A stretch of 5,737 nt of DNA from JBCBZH01 sp039815415 (lineage in GTDB: Bacteria > Bacteroidota > Rhodothermia > Rhodothermales > Rubricoccaceae), in the NCBI GenBank assembly GCA_039815415.1, contig JBCBZH010000273.1, positions 1 to 5,737 of the forward strand. Direction: 5' to 3'. How positions within the stretch are numbered: the stretch's first letter is position 1; every line of letters starts with the position of its first letter. The translations under genes were made by a program, and so were the position numbers. Below are positions 1 to 5,737 of the stretch, one piece after another. The notes under the pieces are model-generated. The model made no database searches. It saw only the letters and a list, made by a program, of their open reading frames with translations, and had not been told where the DNA came from.

Positions 1-578
1 ACCGCGCCAGCCCGCTGCCCGTCGGAGGCACGGTCGTGCTGGCGAATGATCGGGGCGATGTCGTCGCCCGGACGGCAGCGACGGGAACGCAGTTGTGGAG
101 CGCCAGCGTCGAGGAGCCCGTATACACGTCCATGCTGGCGGGGCAAGGACGCGTGCTGGTGCCGACCACGCGCGGATCTCTCGTTGCGCTGGTGGCAGCC
201 ACCGGCGAGATGGCGTGGCGAATCTCTCTCGGGGAGGCGGTTCGTGTAGGAGCGCCTCTCATCGTTGGAGATCAGGTCATCGTGGGGACCTCTACGGGAG
301 GCGTCTTCGCGCTGGATCTGGACACCGGAGCTGAACGCTGGCGGACCCAGGTCGAGGGCGTGGTGCGGGCCCGCCCCGCTGCAGGCGACAACGTTGTCTA
401 CATCGGCACGATGGCGCGAGCCCTCTTGGCGCTGGATCTGGACACCGGCGCGGTGGTCTGGGAAACCCAGGCCCGAGGACGAATCAAAACGGATCTAACG
501 GTGGCAGGTGACCTCCTGATCGTCGCCACAGAGCCCCGCCATGTCGTTGCGTATCGAACCGTCCGGCCGAACTCATGA
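1..578 (+). CDS. PQQ-type beta-propeller repeat protein (BamB-like), 5' end missing
   Basis: Partial gene: the reading frame is open from the left edge (first complete codon at 3), so the true start lies outside. About 191 C-terminal residues are visible. They are made of roughly 40-residue units, each with a hydrophobic beta stretch followed by a [D/A]TG-x3-W turn: ATGTQLW, ATGEMAW, DTGAERW and DTGAVVW. This is the signature of PQQ-like/quinoprotein beta-propeller blades as in BamB. Two successive blades share the string ALDLDTGA. The protein ends with a strand-like segment, as expected where a propeller closes. Because the N-terminus is absent I cannot see a signal peptide, a lipobox or any fused domain such as a kinase, so calling it the Bam-complex lipoprotein BamB would go too far. 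The family includes scaffold proteins and quinoprotein dehydrogenases; no catalytic or PQQ-ligand residues can be assigned. Its stop overlaps the start of the next gene (ATGA), indicating translational coupling. Confidence 0.85.
   Translation, partial: RASPLPVGGTVVLANDRGDVVARTAATGTQLWSASVEEPVYTSMLAGQGRVLVPTTRGSLVALVAATGEMAWRISLGEAVRVGAPLIVGDQVIVGTSTGGVFALDLDTGAERWRTQVEGVVRARPAAGDNVVYIGTMARALLALDLDTGAVVWETQARGRIKTDLTVAGDLLIVATEPRHVVAYRTVRPNS
304..448 (+). repeat. Direct repeat with 120-bp period inside the beta-propeller gene
   Basis: Positions 304-328 and 424-448 match at 24 of 25 bases, with 20 identical in a row (309-328 = 429-448). The offset is exactly 120 bp, or 40 codons, which is one propeller blade. 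Both copies encode the ALDLDTG turn. The near-identity at DNA level, including third positions, suggests a recent blade duplication or gene conversion between blades. The flanking parts of the two blades have diverged more. Confidence 0.8.
575..578 (+). other. ATGA start/stop overlap coupling the propeller and PEGA genes
   Basis: The stop TGA of the upstream gene (576-578) shares bases with the ATG of the next (575-577). The 20 bases upstream contain no purine-rich ribosome-binding site. Ribosomes finishing the first gene therefore most likely re-initiate on the second, which fixes the two proteins in a common expression unit. Confidence 0.8.
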
Positions 579-1342
579 AGGGACTTCTGCTCGTGCTGTT
601 GGGACTCGCCAGCGCGCAGGCGCAGCCTGTGTCCACACTCATTGTGGAGGCACGGGAGGGGCTTGTCGTAGTTGACGGAGCGGAGGTGGGCACGCCGGGC
701 GATCCTGTCACCCTGAATGCTGGGGAGCACGAGGTCTGGCTGGTGGATGAGATTGACGCTTGGAATCCGCGAATCGACTCGGCGCGCGTCGAGCTGGTGG
801 AGGGCGACACCCTTCGGCTTTCGATGGCGCTTCCGATCCGCACTCGGATTGAGACGAATCCTGTGGGTGCCGAGCTCACACTCCTCGCCGCCGATGGGAG
901 CGCTCGCGCGCTGGGTGTCGCACCTGTGACAGTGGATCTGCCAGAGGGGACGCTGGCTGAGCTGGTGGCTGAGCTGGACGGGTACGTGTCTCAACAACGC
1001 GCGATGGAACCCACAGAGCTGCTTCGCATCGATCTGGCTCCAGAGGCGGGCGTGCGCGTGGAGCCCATGGTGCAGACCTTCGCCACGCGACGGGCTGCGC
1101 GCAGACGCACGCTGATCGACATCGGCATCGGCGCGGCGACGCTCGCGGCGGGGGCTGTCGCGGTGTACTACAAGTTCGAGGCCGATGAGCTGGATGACCG
1201 CTATCGCGACCCCGAGAGCCTGCAGCGAGGGGACGAAACGCTCCGCCAGGAGGCCCTGAGGCTGGATCGGAGGTCGGGCGTCGCCCTCGGTGCCATGCAG
1301 GCTGGCATTGGCGTGCTCGCTCTGCGGTTCGTGCTGCGGTAG
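575..1342 (+). CDS. Exported PEGA-like domain protein with C-terminal membrane hairpin
   Basis: A complete gene of 255 residues starting at the ATG that overlaps the upstream stop codon (ATGA, 575-578). There is no Shine-Dalgarno sequence, so initiation probably depends on coupling. Residues 1-16 form a Sec signal peptide: MKG, a Leu-rich core, then the cleavage-type AQA before Q17. There is no lipobox cysteine. Residues about 22-60 (VVVDGAEVGTPGD...LNAGEHEV) and about 88-140 (IETNPVGAELTL...GVAPVTVDLPEG...LDGY) look like two PEGA-type beta domains: a residue pattern for a small added value, then 'x-P-V-x-L-x-x-G', then a strand. Residues 172-179 are Arg-rich (RRAARRRT) and precede a hydrophobic segment at about 180-199. 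A charged loop (about 200-235) and a second hydrophobic segment (about 236-254) run to the C-terminus. PEGA domains are found in surface and envelope proteins, often of unknown function. The role is inferred to be an envelope protein working with the preceding propeller protein; no enzyme motif is visible. Confidence 0.8.
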   Translation: MKGLLLVLLGLASAQAQPVSTLIVEAREGLVVVDGAEVGTPGDPVTLNAGEHEVWLVDEIDAWNPRIDSARVELVEGDTLRLSMALPIRTRIETNPVGAELTLLAADGSARALGVAPVTVDLPEGTLAELVAELDGYVSQQRAMEPTELLRIDLAPEAGVRVEPMVQTFATRRAARRRTLIDIGIGAATLAAGAVAVYYKFEADELDDRYRDPESLQRGDETLRQEALRLDRRSGVALGAMQAGIGVLALRFVLR

Positions 1343-1383
1343 CGCTGGTCGCCGGCTCGTGGGCATGGAGCGCGGAGACGCCC

Positions 1384-1390
1384 GTACCTT
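1384..1390 (+). promoter_or_regulatory. Candidate promoter element GTACCTT upstream of yqeY
   Basis: The heptamer GTACCTT lies 21 bases before the yqeY ATG, in the 69-bp gap after the PEGA gene. The identical heptamer lies 22 bases before the sbcC ATG (2587-2593), and I found no other copy in the window. TACCTT would be a plausible variant -10 hexamer, giving a leader of about 15 bases. No convincing -35 box is seen 16-18 bases upstream. The call rests on the repeated position only. Confidence 0.35.
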
Positions 1391-1411
1391 CAGGCATTGC
1401 CAGCGCCACCC

Positions 1412-1858
1412 ATGCTCAAGGATCGACTCAGCCAGGACCTCAAGGACGCCATGCGCGCGAAAGACCTCGTGCGCCGAGACACCATCCGCATGGTGCAAGC
1501 CGCGATCACCGAGAAGGAGAAGGCCGCCGGAGCCCAGCCGGTGACCGAGGAGGACGTGCTGGGGATTCTGACCAAGCAGGCCAAGCAGCGCCGCGACGCC
1601 ATCGCGCAGTACACCTCTGCAGATCGGCCCGATCTGGCGGACCAGGAGGCCAACGAGCTGGCGGTCATCGAGAGCTACCTGCCCACCCAGCTCACGGACG
1701 ACGAGATCCGCGAGGCGGTCCAGGCAATCGTCGAGCGCGTCGGCGCCAGCTCGATGCAGGACATGGGGCGCGTCATGGGCGCAGCCATGGGCGAGTTGAA
1801 AGGCAAGGCCGACGGATCCCGGGTTCAGGTGGCCGTTCGGACCGCGCTCGGAGCCTAG
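1412..1858 (+). CDS. yqeY: GatB/YqeY domain-containing protein
   Basis: Complete small soluble protein of 148 residues, the usual size for the stand-alone YqeY family. Family landmarks are present in order. The N-terminal helix LKDRLSQDLKDAMRAKD is followed by RxDTIRMVQAAI (about 22-32). Next comes TKQAKQRRDAI.QY (about 54-67), then E..ELAVIESYLPTQL (about 79-94). The C-terminal MGRVMG (118-123) and GKADG (131-135) close the set. The ATG at 1412 is chosen because the family begins with this helix; an in-frame TTG at 1397 would add only five proline- and alanine-rich residues. The fold matches the C-terminal tail domain of GatB, a subunit of the tRNA-dependent amidotransferase, which suggests RNA binding. 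The stand-alone protein has no amidotransferase active site and its exact function is not established. No Shine-Dalgarno sequence precedes the start. It is followed after 28 bp by cvpA, probably on one transcript. In many bacteria yqeY lies next to rpsU or dnaG; neither is seen here. Confidence 0.93.
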   Translation: MLKDRLSQDLKDAMRAKDLVRRDTIRMVQAAITEKEKAAGAQPVTEEDVLGILTKQAKQRRDAIAQYTSADRPDLADQEANELAVIESYLPTQLTDDEIREAVQAIVERVGASSMQDMGRVMGAAMGELKGKADGSRVQVAVRTALGA

Positions 1859-1886
1859 CGCCAGCCCGACTTCACAGGCGCTTGCT

Positions 1887-2462
1887 ATGGGATCTCTCGA
1901 CCTGTTTCTGGCTGCTGTTCTGGGCATCGGCGTGTGGCGGGGAATGCGGACTGGAGCGCTGCTCCAGCTCGTCGGGACGGTAGGCTGGGTGGTCGCGTTT
2001 GTCATAGGGACCGCGTTGATGACGCCCATCGGGCTGGCGATCTCGGCCAGCCTGGGGACGAGCGAGCGGACCGCTCCGGTCATCGGCTTCATCGTGACGT
2101 TCGGAGCTGTCGTGGCTGGCCTGATGGCGGTCGCGCACGTCGTTCGCAAGACCCTCGAGGCGATCAAGCTGGGAGCGCTAGACAAGCTCGGAGGGGGCGC
2201 TGTGGGGGGACTCCGCGCGGCGTTTGGGCTCAGCGTGGTGCTTCTTGCCGCCGCTGTGGCTCCCATTCCGGGCGGAGGCCCCGTTCTCATCGCCGAAGAG
2301 ACTCGCGAGGCCTCGTTGCTCTACCGACCCATCGAAGCCATTGCACCGGAGCTGTGGGACGTGGTGCGGACGATCACACCCGGTATGCAGGAGGCCGTCG
2401 TGGACAAGTTCAATGCGTGGCAGGAGGGCGGCCCTGAAGAGGGCGAGGCACCATTGGAGTGA
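1887..2462 (+). CDS. cvpA: CvpA family inner-membrane protein
   Basis: Complete 191-residue protein with the CvpA layout. Residues 3-18 are a short hydrophobic helix starting SLDLFLAAVLGIGVWRGMRTG, where the R-G-x-x-x-G element after the first helix is typical. Further membrane segments lie at about 24-45 (LVGTVGWVVAFVIGTALM), 63-86 and 110-127. The family hallmark just before the last segment is present as LGALDKLGGGAVGGLRAAFG (95-113), equivalent to the conserved L..DR..G...G..RG. The C-terminal tail (about 135-191) is soluble and ends in an acidic stretch. CvpA was named for colicin V production in E. coli; in other bacteria it has been linked to envelope integrity and bile or stress tolerance, but its molecular activity is unresolved. 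A weak AGG (1876-1878) lies 8 bases before the ATG. With the 28-bp spacing from yqeY, co-transcription is likely. Confidence 0.9.
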   Translation: MGSLDLFLAAVLGIGVWRGMRTGALLQLVGTVGWVVAFVIGTALMTPIGLAISASLGTSERTAPVIGFIVTFGAVVAGLMAVAHVVRKTLEAIKLGALDKLGGGAVGGLRAAFGLSVVLLAAAVAPIPGGGPVLIAEETREASLLYRPIEAIAPELWDVVRTITPGMQEAVVDKFNAWQEGGPEEGEAPLE

Positions 2463-2498
2463 TCAGGGGGGCAGGAACAGCCGTCTCCGGATAGGTTC

Positions 2499-2533
2499 CG
2501 CCAGCTCGTCGTGCGGACCCCATCGAGCTGGCG
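2499..2533 (+). repeat. 10-bp perfect inverted repeat, possible hairpin after cvpA
   Basis: CGCCAGCTCG (2499-2508) and its exact reverse complement CGAGCTGGCG (2524-2533) are separated by a 15-base loop, starting 36 bases after the cvpA stop codon. The stem is GC-rich and could end the yqeY-cvpA transcript. However, only a three-T run follows (2540-2542), so it is not a standard intrinsic terminator. A protein-binding site or an mRNA 3'-end stabiliser is the alternative. Confidence 0.55.
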
Positions 2534-2541
2534 AGCCCATT

Positions 2542-2566
2542 TGACGGCCCCGTCACGGTCTGACGG
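2542..2566 (+). promoter_or_regulatory. Operator-like cluster of three TGACGG half-sites upstream of sbcC
   Basis: Three copies of the hexamer TGACGG lie within 25 bases: direct at 2542-2547, inverted (CCGTCA) at 2550-2555, and direct at 2561-2566. The first two form a dyad with a 2-base gap, and the last two a dyad with a 5-base gap. The array ends 21 bases before the candidate -10 element (2588-2593), where a repressor or activator could act. A GACG-type tetramer run continues to 2575. Single copies of TGACGG also occur within genes in this window, so it is the clustering that matters. No known regulator motif (for example a LexA box) is recognised. Confidence 0.4.
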
Positions 2567-2586
2567 ACGGACGACACCTGCCGCCG

Positions 2587-2593
2587 GTACCTT
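2587..2593 (+). promoter_or_regulatory. Candidate promoter element GTACCTT upstream of sbcC
   Basis: Second copy of the heptamer seen before yqeY, here 22 bases before the sbcC ATG at 2616. If TACCTT acts as a -10 box, transcription would start near 2600 and leave a leader of about 16 bases with no Shine-Dalgarno sequence. No clear -35 hexamer is seen at standard spacing; TTGACG at 2541-2546 is too far away (41 bases). Its position also argues for the ATG start at 2616 over the in-frame GTG at 2511, which would place this element inside the coding sequence. Confidence 0.35.
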
Positions 2594-2615
2594 CCGCGCG
2601 GCCCGCTCCTTGCAC

Positions 2616-5600
2616 ATGGTCCCGCTCCGGCTTCAGCTCCGCAACTTCCTCTCCTACGGCGAGGCGGCTCCGCCGCTGGACTTCGGCACGTTTCACATCG
2701 CGTGCCTATCGGGTGGCAATGGGCAGGGCAAGAGCGCGCTGCTGGATGCGATTACCTGGGCCATCTGGGGCGAGGCCCGGAAGTCCTCGGATGCTCGAAA
2801 ACCCGACGAGGAGCTGCTTCGGGTGGGGGCACGGGAGATGTCCGTGGATCTCCAACTCGATCTCGACGGCGAAGTGTACCGCGTCGTGCGGAGCTACACG
2901 CAGTCGGCGAGTGGCAAGACCTCCAAGCCGGGTCTCGAGTTGCAGGTACGTGAAGGCGAGGATGCCTGGCAGCCGCTGACGGCAGAAAGCATCCGCGCCA
3001 CCCAGGCCGTCATCGACGAGCGGATGGGTATCGACTACGAGACCTTCATCAACTCGACATTTCTCCTCCAGGGGCGCAGTGACGAGTTCACCAAGAAGAA
3101 GCCCAACGAGCGCAAGGAGATCCTGGGCAAGATCCTGGGGCTGGACCGGTACGACCGCCTCGCTGCCGCTGCGGGCCGCCGATGGTCGGGTCTGCGCGAG
3201 AAGGCCTCCCGGCTGGAGGCAGAGGCCGAACGCCTGAGCGAAGCCCTCGGTCCGGTTGACGACTGGACCGCGAGCCTCGCGAACCTCGATACCGACATCG
3301 AACGACTGAACGTCGAGCTGGCGGAGAAGACAGCAGAGGACGCGCAGCTCGGAGAGAAGCTGGCGGCCTTTGAGGCGTTGCAGCGGGAGGCCCAGGCGCA
3401 CCGCGACGCGCTAGCGTCTCTGGACGACCGTGCGACTCGCATCGACCGAGACACCTCTGCACTTGCGGAGCGGATCGCGGACGCTGAGACACTCGTTGCT
3501 CGCGCTGACGCCATCGAAGCTGATCATGCACTGTATGAGGCCCTGCACGTGGAGCGCAGCGCCTGGGATGAGAAAGCCACGCTGGCGCGGGGGCTCGACC
3601 AGCAGCTGCACACGCTGCGGTTGGATCTCCAGAAGCAGACTGCAGACGTAGAGACCCGGATCGCCCGTCAGGAGAGCGATCTTCGGGCCTTGCGAGAGCG
3701 GGTCGTGGACGACCGGCGTCGCGTGGAGGACCAGAAGGGAGCTGAACGCAAGCTCGAGGCCTCCCGGAAGGCCGCTGCCGAGCTGGCGCGTCTCGAGTCG
3801 ATCCGGCAGATGCGTGGGCAGGCCACGGCTCAGATCGATAGCATCGACAAGCGATTGTCTGCCGATGCTGGACACTTGCAGGGCAAGCTGGCTGGGCTGA
3901 GCGAGCAAATCCGGGAGACCCGTGACAGTCTCCTGTCGGTGCCCGAGGCCGACGCCAGCGCGTTGCAGGCGACCATCCAGACCGGAGCCGACGCAGCGGC
4001 AGAACAGGAACGGGTTCGTGAGGACGGATCCCAGGCGAGCGCGCGGGTACAGTCGCACGACGACGCCCTCGCTCGCATCACTGCCGATACCGACGCCACA
4101 CAGAATCGAATCGACCGCATTCGAACCACGGACGAGGAGACCTGCCCAACGTGTGGAACTCCGCTCACAGACGACCACCGGAAACAGGTGGAGGCCACCT
4201 ATGCCACCGAGCTGGCGACCCTCCGGGAGCGTTCTGCAGCCCTCGTCGCCGAGCGAGACGCCGATGTCTCCCGACGGGATGCCCTACGCCATCGGTACCT
4301 GGAGCTGCGTCCGGCTGTAGAGGCGGGGGCGGCTGCGGAAGCCCAGCTTGCGGCGCTCGTGGAGCGCACAACACAGCGGGAGCAGGCGCAAGAGCGCCTC
4401 CAGGCACTCACGGAGGAGGCCCGTCAGCTCGAGACCGTCCTCAAGACGCAGGCGTTTTCGTCGGAGCTGCGCGCTCGACGGACGGAGCTGTCAGACACCC
4501 TCGAGGCGAATCCACTGGACACCGGGCGGTACGAGGCGGTGAAGCAGGAGGCCGCGCTCGAGTCTCATTGGAAAGAGCAGCTCCGGTCCGTAGAGATGCT
4601 ACATGAGCGCGTGGCTCAGTCACAGGCAGAGATCACCCGCAAGGAGGCTGAGCTGGTGACGCTACGAGAGACGCTCTCCATCGGAGCGTTTGCCCAACCG
4701 CTTCGGGGGCGGCTGAACGCGCTGGAAGACCAAGTCCGCGCCGTCGGCTACGACGCTAAAGCGCACGAGGTGGCGACCACGGCACTCGCCGCCCTCGCTG
4801 ACGCTCCCCGCGCGCTCTCCCGCCTCCTCGATGCTCGCCGCAATCAGGCTGACTGGACTGAGAGGCGGTCTGCGCTCGCCGACGAGTCGAAGCAGATTCG
4901 TGAGGAACGTAGCCAGCGGACCGATGCGCTCAACGCGCTGACGGAGACTCTGACAGGTCGCGGGGCGCTGGTCGATCGTCGCCAGCTCGTTCAGGAGGAG
5001 CGAGATGTGGCACGGAAGACGCTCAGTGAGGCGCAGACGCGTCGCGGCGCGCTGGCGGAACGGCTCGAGCGGGCAGCGCGAGACCGCAAGGCGCTCAAGC
5101 AGGTGCGCGCGGATCTGAAGGTGACCAAGAAGGACCGCGCGCTGTACAACCATCTTAAGCGCGCCTTCGGGCGCAACGGGATTCCATCGCTGATCGTGGA
5201 GGAGACCCTCCCCGAGGTGGAAGAGCGGGCCAACGCCCTGCTGGAGCGTCTGAGCGGCGGGCGCACGCGCGTCGTGCTTGAAACCCTGAAAGACAAGAAG
5301 GCGGGAGGCACCAAGGAGACGCTCGACATCAAGATCACCGACGCGCAGGGCGTCGCTCGAGCGTACGAGACCTTCTCCGGGGGCGAGGCCTTCCGGGTCA
5401 ACTTTGCTCTCCGCATCGCGCTCAGCCAAATGCTCGCCGAGCGATCCGGCACGCGCATCCGGACTCTCGTGATCGACGAGGGCTTTGGAACTCAGGACAA
5501 GGAAGGCCTCCAGAGTCTCATCCAGGCCATCCAGGCCATCCAGGACGACTTCGACAAGATCCTCGTCATCACCCACCTCGACGAGCTGAAGAACGCATTC

Positions 5601-5666
5601 CCAGTTCGAATTGAGGTCGAGAAGCGCCCAGTCGAGGGCTCGACGTTCGAGATCGTCGGCGTGTGA
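2616..5666 (+). CDS. sbcC: SbcC/Rad50-type SMC family ATPase (DNA double-strand break repair)
   Basis: Complete 1016-residue protein, close to the length of E. coli SbcC. The start at 2616 gives the expected N-terminus (MVPLRLQLRNFLSYGE); an in-frame GTG at 2511 would add 35 low-complexity residues from the intergenic region. Walker A is GGNGQGKS (33-40), and the Q-loop is LLQGRSDEF with Q152. A coiled-coil arm runs about 184-509. The zinc hook is CPTC (C510, C513), and the returning arm runs about 514-837. The C-terminal ATPase lobe holds the ABC signature FSGGE (920-924), Walker B TLVIDE (D954, E955), a D-loop GFGTQD and the H-loop histidine H987. The two arms have nearly equal length, as needed for an antiparallel coil folding at the hook. 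Known role of the family: with the SbcD/Mre11-like nuclease it processes DNA ends, hairpins and protein-blocked ends in the cytoplasm, driven by ATP. Every motif for ATP hydrolysis and dimerisation is intact. No sbcD is found within the window. No Shine-Dalgarno sequence precedes the start. Confidence 0.92.
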   Translation: MVPLRLQLRNFLSYGEAAPPLDFGTFHIACLSGGNGQGKSALLDAITWAIWGEARKSSDARKPDEELLRVGAREMSVDLQLDLDGEVYRVVRSYTQSASGKTSKPGLELQVREGEDAWQPLTAESIRATQAVIDERMGIDYETFINSTFLLQGRSDEFTKKKPNERKEILGKILGLDRYDRLAAAAGRRWSGLREKASRLEAEAERLSEALGPVDDWTASLANLDTDIERLNVELAEKTAEDAQLGEKLAAFEALQREAQAHRDALASLDDRATRIDRDTSALAERIADAETLVARADAIEADHALYEALHVERSAWDEKATLARGLDQQLHTLRLDLQKQTADVETRIARQESDLRALRERVVDDRRRVEDQKGAERKLEASRKAAAELARLESIRQMRGQATAQIDSIDKRLSADAGHLQGKLAGLSEQIRETRDSLLSVPEADASALQATIQTGADAAAEQERVREDGSQASARVQSHDDALARITADTDATQNRIDRIRTTDEETCPTCGTPLTDDHRKQVEATYATELATLRERSAALVAERDADVSRRDALRHRYLELRPAVEAGAAAEAQLAALVERTTQREQAQERLQALTEEARQLETVLKTQAFSSELRARRTELSDTLEANPLDTGRYEAVKQEAALESHWKEQLRSVEMLHERVAQSQAEITRKEAELVTLRETLSIGAFAQPLRGRLNALEDQVRAVGYDAKAHEVATTALAALADAPRALSRLLDARRNQADWTERRSALADESKQIREERSQRTDALNALTETLTGRGALVDRRQLVQEERDVARKTLSEAQTRRGALAERLERAARDRKALKQVRADLKVTKKDRALYNHLKRAFGRNGIPSLIVEETLPEVEERANALLERLSGGRTRVVLETLKDKKAGGTKETLDIKITDAQGVARAYETFSGGEAFRVNFALRIALSQMLAERSGTRIRTLVIDEGFGTQDKEGLQSLIQAIQAIQDDFDKILVITHLDELKNAFPVRIEVEKRPVEGSTFEIVGV
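5520..5543 (+). repeat. sbcC: Short in-frame tandem repeat near the 3' end of sbcC
   Basis: The nonamer ATCCAGGCC occurs twice in tandem followed by a partial third copy (ATCCAG), encoding IQA-IQA-IQD in a helix between the D-loop and the H-loop. Related proteins, from memory, have a helix of about the same length here (of the type EAI-AIQDDF), so this looks like codon convergence or slippage that keeps length, not an insertion. Confidence 0.6.
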
Positions 5667-5737
5667 CGCAAGTGGGAAGGAGGCGTCGGCAGCTCGAGAG
5701 GCTCCACGGTGCGCCCCTTGTCGGCTGAAGTTGCTAG
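5667..5737 (+). other. Downstream non-coding stretch, no gene identified
   Basis: These 71 bases after the sbcC stop contain no recognisable terminator hairpin with a T-run. A strong Shine-Dalgarno-like AAGGAGG lies at 5677-5683, but no ATG, GTG or TTG follows at the usual 5-10 base distance; the nearest candidate is GTG at 5709, 25 bases away. A gene could begin near the edge, but I cannot support one. Confidence 0.4.

Noticed and set aside
1342..1406. 7-bp inverted repeat GCGCTGG (1342-1348) / CCAGCGC (1400-1406) around the yqeY promoter region
   Set aside because: The 51-base loop and short GC-rich arms make this compatible with chance in a high-GC sequence.
398..2290. A 630-codon open frame on the - strand spanning four + strand genes
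   Set aside because: Over the PEGA and yqeY genes it is codon-aligned antisense, where a stop requires sense TTA, CTA or TCA codons that are rare in high-GC genes. Its translation is low-complexity (Arg, Ser, Pro, Ala-rich), while the + strand genes show clear family motifs.
2511..2615. Extended sbcC start at GTG 2511
   Set aside because: It would add 35 residues unlike any SbcC N-terminus and would place the half-site array and candidate -10 element inside the gene. The ATG at 2616 begins exactly at the conserved first beta strand.
5520..5543. Tandem nonamer in sbcC as a possible expansion or frameshift hotspot
   Set aside because: The frame is kept and the helix is the usual length for the family as far as I recall, with the Walker B and H-loop intact on both sides.
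4662..5576. A 304-codon - strand open frame inside sbcC
   Set aside because: It is the antisense of a well-defined coiled coil and ATPase lobe, with no family motif; same high-GC codon artefact.
5677..5737. Possible new gene after the AAGGAGG at 5677-5683
   Set aside because: No start codon lies at suitable spacing, and only about nine codons would be visible from the GTG at 5709.
1..5737. CRISPR array, tRNA or rRNA genes, insertion sequences, phage or defence islands
   Set aside because: No regularly spaced repeats, cloverleaf-like sequence, transposase motifs or terminal inverted repeats are seen. SbcC alone is a housekeeping repair protein and does not indicate a defence system.

Overview
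This is a high-GC bacterial window with five protein-coding genes, all on the + strand. The codon bias and gene set suggest a large-genome, Gram-negative lineage of the Myxococcota / former Deltaproteobacteria type. The pointers are an exported PEGA-domain protein with a C-terminal membrane hairpin, a PQQ-type beta-propeller protein, and yqeY directly followed by cvpA. This taxonomic placement is an inference from gene style; there is no rRNA or other decisive marker in the window.

Layout. Positions 1-578 hold the 3' end of a beta-propeller (BamB/PQQ-repeat-like) gene. It overlaps by 4 bp (ATGA) a 255-residue exported PEGA-like protein (575-1342), so these two are almost certainly translated together and form the tail of an operon that begins outside the window. 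A 69-bp gap containing a candidate promoter element follows. Next come a GatB/YqeY-domain protein (1412-1858) and, 28 bp later, a CvpA-family membrane protein (1887-2462), probably a two-gene transcript. A 153-bp intergenic region (2463-2615) carries a 10-bp perfect inverted repeat, a cluster of three TGACGG half-sites and a second copy of the candidate promoter element. The rest is a full-length SbcC/Rad50-type SMC ATPase (2616-5666), followed by 71 bp with no identifiable gene.

How the genes relate. The first pair points to the cell envelope, probably as partners in the periplasm or at a membrane. YqeY (associated with tRNA amidotransferase-like domains, exact role unknown) and CvpA (inner-membrane protein) are often found close together in bacteria. 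SbcC should act with an SbcD nuclease on DNA ends and hairpins, but no sbcD lies in the window. I see no strong evidence of a novel defence or mobile system. The most interesting signals are non-coding: a heptamer, GTACCTT, at nearly the same distance upstream of two genes that both lack a Shine-Dalgarno sequence, and an operator-like half-site array in front of sbcC.
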